From NCBI GenBank assembly GCA_047625765.1, contig JBLHRE010000029.1:1-15485 (forward strand): a DNA stretch of 15,485 nt. Direction: 5' to 3'. The notes below the pieces were generated by a model, which was not told the origin of the DNA, did no database searches, and worked only from the letters and a program-made list of their open reading frames with translations. Shown piece by piece: positions 7,345-13,255 of this stretch. Positions within the stretch are counted from its first letter, which is position 1. Every line of letters begins with the position of its first letter. Position numbers and translations under genes: made by a program. This DNA is from JBLHRE01 sp047625765 (GTDB taxonomy: Bacteria > Bacteroidota > Bacteroidia > Flavobacteriales > JBLHRE01).

Positions 7345-8417
7345 TGCCTAAACGTGTGTCATTTTTTGGGAAATTATTATTTTGGTTGAACAACCTAAGC
7401 ACGCTTGCTTTACTTCTATCTCATTATTTTGTTCATATACATCCTGGCAATTATTACATTGCTGGGCTAATTGCTATGAGCTATCCTTTGTGGCTCCTCA
7501 TTAATATTTGCTTTTTCCTATATTGGGTTTATCGTTTTAAAAAATATTTTTTACTACCGCTGTTTGGTTTTATACTTACATGGAGTTCTATTGGTAACCT
7601 GTACCAAGGATTAGGGAATTCTAAAGACCTAAACCCTAATGAATCGTTAAGAATACTCTCTTACAATGTGCGACTGTTTAATTTATACAATTGGATAGAT
7701 GAAGATGGTATTGATTTAAAGCAAATTAATCTCATAAACGAGCAGAATGCAGACATTGTAGGGATTCAGGAATATTATAAAAAAAACGACAATATTCATC
7801 TGTTGCAATTCCCCTATAAAAAAGTTAAGCTTATTAATCCCAATAAGAATTATGGCCTTGCAATTTATAGCAAGTATCCCATTTTAAACAGCTACCTCAT
7901 TAGCAATGTCAACAATTCGGCCAACGCTATAATGCGCAGCGACATTAGGGTTGATTCTGACACTATCCGTGTGTTTAATGCCCATTTGGCTTCTCTAAAA
8001 TTAGGGGCCCGTGATTATGCTTTTCTAGACAATATCAATAAGGAAAAAACAGAGGAAGAGTTAAAAGTTGGGACACTCAAGATCTTAGGTAACATGCGTA
8101 AAGCCTATAAATCTAGAACGTTTCAGATTGATGTCCTAAAAAGAGAAATTGCCAATAGCCCATACCCTATTGTTCTTTTGGGCGATTTTAATGATGTACC
8201 TCAATCCTATGTATACCATTCGTTAACAGAAAATCTAAATGATGCATTTATAGAAAGTGGCTCTGGGTTTGGCAAGACCTATACCCGCTACCTTCCTTCA
8301 TTTAGAATCGATTATATTTTACATCATTCCCAGTGGGATGCATTCAATTACAAAGTGTTAAACGAGCAAGAGCTTTCGGATCATTACCCGGTTAGAGCAG
8401 ATTTAATCCTAAATTGA
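7344..8417 (+). CDS. Membrane-anchored endonuclease/exonuclease/phosphatase family protein
   Basis: The 357-residue protein has about three N-terminal membrane helices (roughly 12-30, 39-62, 68-85), followed by an EEP (DNase I / AP endonuclease-like) metal-dependent phosphoesterase domain. Catalytic positions are intact: Asn108 (SYNVRLF), Glu143 (GIQEY), His214 (FNAHLAS), Asp281/Asn283 (LLGDFND), Asp323 (RIDYIL) and Asp346-His347 (LSDHYPV). The catalytic domain probably faces the periplasm given the short loops before it, but topology is not certain. Substrates in this superfamily include nucleic acids, phosphoinositides and sphingomyelin, so the reaction cannot be named. The ATG overlaps the rhomboid stop (TGATG), making it the last gene of the mutL operon; a TTG one codon upstream is a less likely start. 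Confidence 0.9.
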   Translation: MPKRVSFFGKLLFWLNNLSTLALLLSHYFVHIHPGNYYIAGLIAMSYPLWLLINICFFLYWVYRFKKYFLLPLFGFILTWSSIGNLYQGLGNSKDLNPNESLRILSYNVRLFNLYNWIDEDGIDLKQINLINEQNADIVGIQEYYKKNDNIHLLQFPYKKVKLINPNKNYGLAIYSKYPILNSYLISNVNNSANAIMRSDIRVDSDTIRVFNAHLASLKLGARDYAFLDNINKEKTEEELKVGTLKILGNMRKAYKSRTFQIDVLKREIANSPYPIVLLGDFNDVPQSYVYHSLTENLNDAFIESGSGFGKTYTRYLPSFRIDYILHHSQWDAFNYKVLNEQELSDHYPVRADLILN

Positions 8418-8471
8418 CATTCTTCCACGCATCCTATTGCTAAAAATCTGTGATTTTCAGCAAAAAAATAT

Positions 8472-8502
8472 CACTTACTCATTAAACCCCTGCACTTACT
8501 CA
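8472..8502. repeat. Paired CACTTACTCA direct repeat
   Basis: CACTTACTCA is present at 8472-8481 and 8493-8502, a start-to-start distance of 21 bp (two helical turns). It lies in the 173-nt untranslated stretch between the last codon of the mutL operon and its terminator. No function is known; it could be a protein-binding site or a small duplication. Confidence 0.4.
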
Positions 8503-8590
8503 AAATAATAGGTAGCCTCCAAGAATTAGTTGACTTTTATACCATCAAAGAGAAATTATCTAACAAAATATAAACTCACCTCTAATCTAT

Positions 8591-8628
8591 AAACCGCTTT
8601 AGCTCCCCAAATGCTAAAGCGGTTTTTT
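8591..8628 (+). terminator. Rho-independent terminator of the mutL operon
   Basis: A 13-bp perfect stem (AAACCGCTTTAGC at 8591-8603 with 8613-8625) encloses a 9-nt loop and runs into six T residues (8623-8628). It is placed 173 nt after the stop of the last gene of the operon, and directly before the promoter of the B12 locus. Confidence 0.9.
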
Positions 8629-8644
8629 ATTTGCCAAATTAGTA

Positions 8645-8652
8645 TACATTTG
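8645..8652 (+). promoter_or_regulatory. Probable -7 element of the B12-uptake operon
   Basis: TACATTTG at 8645-8652 matches TAnnTTTG exactly and lies immediately before the riboswitch, so transcription would begin near 8658 at the P1 stem. No TTG is found 17-23 bp upstream; that position falls in the T tail of the preceding terminator. The -33 element is therefore weak or absent. Confidence 0.55.
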
Positions 8653-8656
8653 TCCT

Positions 8657-8827
8657 CGAAAAGGTTCCTTAAAGCTATTAAGGAATAATAGGGAATCCGA
8701 TTAAAATTCGGAGCTGTTCCCGCAGCTGTAAACCCAATATGCAAATTGCATATTTCCAACACAAGCCACTATTGATGCATTATCGATGGGAAGGCGGATT
8801 TGGGGTGAGCCAGAAGACCTGCCTTTT
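8657..8827 (+). ncRNA. Cobalamin (AdoCbl/B12) riboswitch aptamer
   Basis: The leader carries the ordered hallmarks of the cobalamin riboswitch. P1 can form from AAAAGG (8659-8664) and CCTTTT (8822-8827). AGGGAATCCG (8690-8699) is followed by CGGAGCTGTTCCCGCAGCTG (8709-8728), which folds as the P5 stem GAGCTG/CAGCTG with a CCCG loop. The B12 box GCCACT is at 8765-8770, GGGAAGGC at 8788-8795, and GAGCCAGAAGACCTGCC (8807-8823) closes the core. Family knowledge says that ligand binding represses expression of the downstream transport genes. The element lies between a terminator and a BtuB-like receptor gene, which is the expected context. Confidence 0.96.
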
Positions 8828-8845
8828 CTTAAACAACGTAATATA

Positions 8846-8862
8846 ACCTTCGGGAGAAAGGT
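8846..8862 (+). promoter_or_regulatory. Riboswitch expression platform: RBS-sequestering hairpin
   Basis: ACCTT (8846-8850) can pair with AAGGT (8858-8862), closing a 7-nt loop CGGGAGA. The 3' strand overlaps the purine-rich AGAAAGG lying 8 nt before the ATG at 8870. The loop CGGGAG (8851-8856) is complementary to UUCCCG in the aptamer's L5 loop (8717-8722), with five Watson-Crick pairs and one G-U. This matches the known L5-L13 kissing arrangement of cobalamin riboswitches and suggests translational switching-off when B12 is bound. No poly-T follows, so transcription termination is unlikely. Confidence 0.75.
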
Positions 8863-8869
8863 GATACGT

Positions 8870-10771
8870 ATGAAAAGACTGTACTCTATATTTGTATTTA
8901 TTGCTTTTACTTGCCCAGCTTTTGGGCAGGACACTACTCTATTGCCTACAGTTATCCTTAGCGTTAAAACGCTAGACCTTACTGATATTGGAAACAAGCA
9001 TCAGAAAATTGATAGTGCTACTCTACAAAGTTTTAAAGGCCAATCCATGGCCAATGTGTTACAGCAAGAAACGCCTGTATTTATTAAGTCTTACGGTGTC
9101 TCATCGCTACAATCCATAAGTTTTAAAGGGACCAGCGCTAGCCATACTAACGTGGTATGGAACGGAATTCCTTTAAATAATTTAAACAATGGAATTACTG
9201 ATTTTGGTTTAATACCCATTTTCGACAATAGTGAAATTGCATTAATCTCTGGAGCTTCTGGAACAAGATTTGGTAGCAGTTCTGTTGGTGGAACGGTTGT
9301 AATTCAATCTTTTACCGAATCCACAAAAAATGAAATTGGCCTGTTGCAGGGCTTTGGGAGCTATGGCCTTGCGCTATACCAATTCTCAATTTCGCAGAAA
9401 GTAAACAAATGGAGAATTGCTTCGAACTTTACATGGAATCAAGCGGCTAACGATTTTGATTTTAAAAATACCAGACGCTTGGCTTTTCCGACTCAAATAT
9501 TAGACAATGCAAGCTATAGTAATTGGAAACAGTGTAACTCTATTGGCTATAGCATAAACCCAAACAATGCTATAGAGTTAAATACTTGGACATTTAAATC
9601 GGAAAGAGAATTACCTGGAGGTATGGCAAGTATGCCCAACTTTGCAATACAAGACGATGCAGGGACAAAAGTTTCTTTACAATGGAATTTTAAATCGGAC
9701 AGGAGAAATCTAAAGTTAAATACCAATGCTTTTTACAGTGACGATCGATTAACCTATACAGACAAAAAAATAAACCTGATAAGCCAAGCGGCTACTAAAC
9801 TAATAGGACTGTCACAAACTTTTGACAAAATAATAGGCAAAAAAAAGCCCTATTATTTCAATACTAGCTTACATCACCAAGTACAAAAACTAATTGGCCA
9901 AAGCGATGCTTTTGGACAAAAAGAGGAATACCTCTATGCTAGCTATGGTTCTATTTCTGCAAACCTTCTTCCATTAGGTTTGAAATTTCAAACTCGGCTT
10001 AGATCAGAAATTAGAAGCACCACTAAAGTCCCTTTAATACCCGCTTTTGGCTTAGAGTGGCAAACCAAATGGTTTAAATTTTACACCAATATGGGGAAAC
10101 ATTTTAGAGTACCGACCTTTAACGATAAATATTGGACTCCTGGTGGAAATGAAAATCTATTGCCTGAATCTGGGATGAATCTAGATTTTGGGCTTTCGCA
10201 AAGCTTATTTAACAAGCATCTTTTCGTTGAATTAAATACGTACAAGCTATCAGTAAACAATTGGATTCAATGGACCCCTAGCAATCAAGGTTATTGGTCG
10301 CCTGAAAATTTGCGTACCGTAAACTCTAAAGGGGTAGATATCACTACTCGATTTTCTAAAGTGATTTTCAATTCTATCTATTCGTCATTGTTAATTGTAG
10401 AATCTCACACTTCTTTGAATCAAGCCATTGATGCTAAAACTGAAAAACAGCTGATCTACACACCTCAATTTCAGCAGAAATTATCAGCAGAAATAAGATT
10501 GCCTAAAGACTTTGGCTTGCGATGGATGTCCAATTTCACAGGAATTAGGCATACAACAACCGATCATTCGAGACCAATCCCTGGACAGCAAATACATAGT
10601 CTATTTATTTCTTGGCAAAATGATGACAAACACGATTTAAGCCTGAGCCTAAACTGCAACAATGTATTCAGCACCCAATTAATTGGTGTAGAAGGGCAAG
10701 TGCAAATGCCAAGACAATTTTTATTAAAAATTCAATTTAAACTAAATACAAAAAACAATGAAAAACACTAG
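8870..10771 (+). CDS. btuB: TonB-dependent outer-membrane cobalamin receptor, BtuB-like
   Basis: From the ATG at 8870 the protein has 633 residues, close to E. coli BtuB (614). It begins with a signal peptide (MKRLYSIFVFIAFTCPAFGQ). A likely Ton box lies in LPTVILSV (25-32), then the plug domain (about 45-148, with VLQQETPVFIKSYG, SFKGTSASHTNVVWNG and GASGTRFGSSSVGGTV) and a 22-strand-type barrel. A longer reading frame from 8786 would run through the riboswitch core and is rejected; an in-frame GTG at 8861 is possible but lacks a signal-peptide advantage. The substrate call rests on the riboswitch and the BtuG-like partner, not on barrel residues. The C-terminus (QFKLNTKNNEKH) extends past the usual terminal aromatic strand and overlaps the next gene by 14 bases. 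Confidence 0.9.
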   Translation: MKRLYSIFVFIAFTCPAFGQDTTLLPTVILSVKTLDLTDIGNKHQKIDSATLQSFKGQSMANVLQQETPVFIKSYGVSSLQSISFKGTSASHTNVVWNGIPLNNLNNGITDFGLIPIFDNSEIALISGASGTRFGSSSVGGTVVIQSFTESTKNEIGLLQGFGSYGLALYQFSISQKVNKWRIASNFTWNQAANDFDFKNTRRLAFPTQILDNASYSNWKQCNSIGYSINPNNAIELNTWTFKSERELPGGMASMPNFAIQDDAGTKVSLQWNFKSDRRNLKLNTNAFYSDDRLTYTDKKINLISQAATKLIGLSQTFDKIIGKKKPYYFNTSLHHQVQKLIGQSDAFGQKEEYLYASYGSISANLLPLGLKFQTRLRSEIRSTTKVPLIPAFGLEWQTKWFKFYTNMGKHFRVPTFNDKYWTPGGNENLLPESGMNLDFGLSQSLFNKHLFVELNTYKLSVNNWIQWTPSNQGYWSPENLRTVNSKGVDITTRFSKVIFNSIYSSLLIVESHTSLNQAIDAKTEKQLIYTPQFQQKLSAEIRLPKDFGLRWMSNFTGIRHTTTDHSRPIPGQQIHSLFISWQNDDKHDLSLSLNCNNVFSTQLIGVEGQVQMPRQFLLKIQFKLNTKNNEKH

Positions 10772-11798
10772 TAAACTTGCTTCTATGGTTGCCTTAGCGG
10801 CAATAGCATTCATTTCTTGTAAACAAGAAGAAGAGCAAAAAGAATTCATTCAAAGCGCAAACTCGGCTTACATAATTAACGAAGGTAATTTTGGAGCGGG
10901 TAATGGTGACATTTCTTATGTCAATCTTGATAATGATTCCATAACAACTGAACTTTTCAATTTAGCCAATGATGTTCCTGCTGGTGAAGTACAATCATTT
11001 ACTATTGTCGGTGACAAAGGGTATATCGTTGCTGGTGGGTCTAACAAAATTGAAGTTGTAAATATGGATGATTTTACTTCTATTACAACAATTTCGGGTT
11101 TATCGCTACCTAGATATATGGTTGTTTCTGGTAATACTGGCTATGTGTCCGAATGGGTTGGGTACACAGCTTTAGATACAGGAAGAATTGCAGTTATCGA
11201 TCTAAATACGAATGCAATTACAGAAACAATAAATGTCTCTAAATCGCCAGACAAAATGCTGATTTACGAAAGTAAATTGTATGTAGTTAACAAGGACACA
11301 AATTTAGTTTCTGTTATCGATTTATCGAACAACACAGTAGAACAAAACATTGTAGTGCCTCATGGACCAAACAGTTTGGTAGTAGACAATAACAATAACC
11401 TTCGTATTTTGTGTTCTGGAAGGGCTTCATGGGATGCTGCTGGACCTACCACAGGTGCATTGGTGCAAATTGAAAATGGGAATTTAAGCACAGTCAATTT
11501 CCCTAATACGGATGGAAACCCAAGCAATTTACTGATTAATAAGGATGGAGATATGCTGTACTACAACTACAATGGTGTTTGTAAAATGGCAAGTAATTCA
11601 ACTACGATAACAATCACGCCAGAAATTGCAGGTTATTATTACGGCATGGCAATAGACCAAAACAATGAAGTAATTTATGCCTTTGATGCCAATGGTTTTG
11701 TTGCCTCTGGAGATGCAATTAGATTGTATGCAAACGGTACCATTGACACTTTGTTTAGTATTGGTTTAATTCCTAACAATGCTAGTTTTGTAAACTAA
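10758..11798 (+). CDS. btuG: Surface lipoprotein beta-propeller, BtuG-like cobalamin-binding protein
   Basis: The 346-residue protein has a lipoprotein signal (FISC, lipidated Cys21) followed by KQEEEQ, an acidic tract resembling the lipoprotein export signal that sends Bacteroidota lipoproteins to the cell surface. The rest is a YVTN/YncE-type (DUF5074-like) beta-propeller. Blade-like repeats end in strands such as KIEVVNMDDFTSITTI (97-112), RIAVIDLNTNAITETI (143-158) and LVSVIDLSNNTVEQNI (183-198). The opening INEGNFGAGNGDISYV (40-55) is typical of the family. In Bacteroides, BtuG of this architecture binds cobalamin with very high affinity and sits on BtuB. Here the gene overlaps a riboswitch-controlled btuB by 14 bases, which supports the same job. 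Binding residues cannot be checked by eye. Confidence 0.8.
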   Translation: MKNTSKLASMVALAAIAFISCKQEEEQKEFIQSANSAYIINEGNFGAGNGDISYVNLDNDSITTELFNLANDVPAGEVQSFTIVGDKGYIVAGGSNKIEVVNMDDFTSITTISGLSLPRYMVVSGNTGYVSEWVGYTALDTGRIAVIDLNTNAITETINVSKSPDKMLIYESKLYVVNKDTNLVSVIDLSNNTVEQNIVVPHGPNSLVVDNNNNLRILCSGRASWDAAGPTTGALVQIENGNLSTVNFPNTDGNPSNLLINKDGDMLYYNYNGVCKMASNSTTITITPEIAGYYYGMAIDQNNEVIYAFDANGFVASGDAIRLYANGTIDTLFSIGLIPNNASFVN

Positions 11799-11813
11799 AA
11801 AATCACGTTATTT

Positions 11814-11866
11814 AAATTGGCTATTTGGTCTAAATAATATTTAGACCAAATAGCCAATTTTTTTTT
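11814..11866 (+). terminator. Strong terminator of the B12 operon (perfect 22-bp stem)
   Basis: A flawless 22-bp inverted repeat (11814-11835 with 11839-11860) has a 3-nt AAT loop and continues into a run of nine T residues (11858-11866). It starts 16 nt after the btuG stop. The upstream side lacks a matching A run, so it works mainly on the plus strand. Confidence 0.93.
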
Positions 11867-11917
11867 ATGCGCTTCATTAATACGAATTTTCATTACCTTG
11901 AATTCGAAATCAAGCCT

Positions 11918-12421
11918 ATGAAAATAAAAATTTTGGCCTTCGTCCTAATACTTACCAATTTCACTTTTGCCCAAACGGATAGTATTTGTAATTGCTGTTC
12001 CGAATCGTATAATCAATTTGATTTTTTGGCTGGAGATTGGAATGTTTATGACTCTTCTGAGGTTTGGATGGGCTCGAACCACATCGTTAAAATGCAAGAC
12101 AATTGTATTTTGCAAGAAAACTGGAGTTCTAACACCATGTCTGGAACCAGCTACAATTACTTTGATGCATCGGATAGTTTATGGCATCAATTATGGCTAG
12201 ATAATCAAGGTGGGAATTTGAAATTGTCGGGGCAATTCGTTGGCGGAAAAATGATAATGCGCAGTGCAAATATCCCCGGTGAAAACGGCCTATTCTACAA
12301 TGAAATAACTTGGTCTGTTATAAACAAGAATACGATTCTGCAAGAGTGGAATGTCAAAAACGAGCAAGATCAGGTGTTAACTCAACTTTTTATGGGCTTC
12401 TATAAAAGAAGAAAACCTTAA
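11918..12421 (+). CDS. Secreted lipocalin-like protein of unknown function
   Basis: I start at the ATG at 11918, which gives a clean signal peptide (MKIKILAFVLILTNFTFAQ); an in-frame ATG at 11867 abuts the T run of the terminator and would bury the signal. The 167-residue precursor has no lipobox. The mature N-terminus carries a Cys cluster (Cys24, Cys26, Cys27 in CNCC), then QFDFLAGDWNVYD (33-45), a further Cys63, and repeated W/G-rich strands (GTSYNYFDASDSLWHQLWLD, 76-95). This pattern resembles the DUF1579 / calycin-like families of small beta-barrels that may bind a hydrophobic ligand or heme. Function is unknown. It follows the B12 operon terminator and probably has its own promoter, which I could not identify. 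Confidence 0.8.
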   Translation: MKIKILAFVLILTNFTFAQTDSICNCCSESYNQFDFLAGDWNVYDSSEVWMGSNHIVKMQDNCILQENWSSNTMSGTSYNYFDASDSLWHQLWLDNQGGNLKLSGQFVGGKMIMRSANIPGENGLFYNEITWSVINKNTILQEWNVKNEQDQVLTQLFMGFYKRRKP

Positions 12422-13138
12422 TTACTTTAGGTAAATCTTATTAGGTTGATAGGAATCAGCTTCCTCAATTTCATCTGCCACTATTTCCGCGTCATTCATA
12501 TCTACCAGCAAGGGCTCTATGGCACTGTAGTTTCTTATCACTTTTACAGTCGCAAAAGCAGAAATGATACCAACTACATAATAGATCATATGTACATTGG
12601 TTGCATTTATCAACTGCTCCAATGTTTCTGCACTTCTTGAAATTTTCGAGCTAATTTGACCAATAATATTATTCAAGATCCACAAAGTCCACCACATTGC
12701 TACCAAATTAATATCTCTTAACACATCAAAATTATTGTTGCGCCCCTGGAACTTCTGATACGTTTTCTCATACAATTCCTTCATTATTTGATAAGGTCTG
12801 TACAGGTTTAGAAACGGCACAAACCATGCTCCTGCAGCCCAACCTTCACGATAATCCGTGTCTACCCCCATGCGGTTCAGGTTATTATAAGCTCTTCGAA
12901 ACCACATGATAAAAAGCACAACGGCAATGATATAGGTAACCGCAAATACCCTTGTAATTATCAACTCTCTTATATCATTACTATCGGCAGTAGATTGACT
13001 TATTCCTAAACCATCTTGTGCCATTACAATTAAATCGTATTGCAAATAAGAAGAAATGAAACCAACGATTTCGACAAGAATAATAATCCAGAGAAATATC
13101 TCAACATTTCTACCGCGTTTAAGGTTAGACAGTACCAT
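12422..13138 (-). CDS. DUF4328 family membrane protein
   Basis: The 238-residue integral membrane protein has four probable helices (about 13-32, 60-80, 143-163 and 183-200). The central motif FIMWFRRAYNNL (76-87) followed by WAAGAWFVPFLNLYRPYQIM (100-119) is the hallmark of the DUF4328 family, whose function is unknown. The C-terminal tail is acidic and cytoplasmic or periplasmic (about 205-238). Its stop codon directly abuts the stop of the convergent plus-strand gene. The gene begins about 64 bp after the gyrB terminator hairpin and reads in the same direction, so it probably has its own promoter; I see no exact TAnnTTTG there, and an ATGATTTG stretch is the nearest candidate. Confidence 0.85.
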   Translation of the reverse strand: MVLSNLKRGRNVEIFLWIIILVEIVGFISSYLQYDLIVMAQDGLGISQSTADSNDIRELIITRVFAVTYIIAVVLFIMWFRRAYNNLNRMGVDTDYREGWAAGAWFVPFLNLYRPYQIMKELYEKTYQKFQGRNNNFDVLRDINLVAMWWTLWILNNIIGQISSKISRSAETLEQLINATNVHMIYYVVGIISAFATVKVIRNYSAIEPLLVDMNDAEIVADEIEEADSYQPNKIYLK

Positions 13139-13201
13139 AAGTACTTTTGTTTAATAGGGTTATGAAGGCTGAAAAATAAACAAATCATTTATTATAAAAG
13201 C

Positions 13202-13235
13202 AAAAAAAACGCCACCCGGAACCGGGTGGCGTTTT
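13202..13235 (-). terminator. gyrB terminator
   Basis: A GC-rich stem (13206-13218 with 13223-13235, ACGCCACCCG / CGGGTGGCGT core, GAAC-type tetraloop) lies about 20 nt past the gyrB stop. On the minus strand it is followed by eight T residues (13209-13202), while the plus-strand side has only four, so it mainly terminates gyrB transcription. Confidence 0.9.
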
Positions 13236-13255
13236 AGAATATAATAGGCTAATGA

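Noticed and set aside
8439..8461. Hairpin after the EEP gene as a terminator
   Set aside because: It is followed by an A run on the plus strand and has no downstream T run on the minus strand; the real terminator is at 8591-8628.
8454..8572. Open frame ending in LVDFYTIKEKLSNKI as a small gene
   Set aside because: It has no ATG/GTG start after the in-frame TGA at about 8451 and no recognisable family; kept only as a possible remnant.
8786..8869. Upstream in-frame ATG extending the BtuB-like receptor by 28 residues
   Set aside because: It lies inside the riboswitch core (GGGAAGGC region), the extra residues are hydrophilic and would mask the signal peptide that begins at the ATG at 8870.
11867..11917. 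Upstream ATG for the lipocalin-like protein
   Set aside because: The ATG touches the end of the terminator T run, and the added residues precede and spoil a clear signal peptide.
13206..13235. gyrB terminator as a fully bidirectional terminator also serving plus-strand genes
   Set aside because: There are only four T residues on the plus side, and the flanking DUF4328 gene is on the minus strand, so no plus-strand transcript is expected to arrive there except by read-through.
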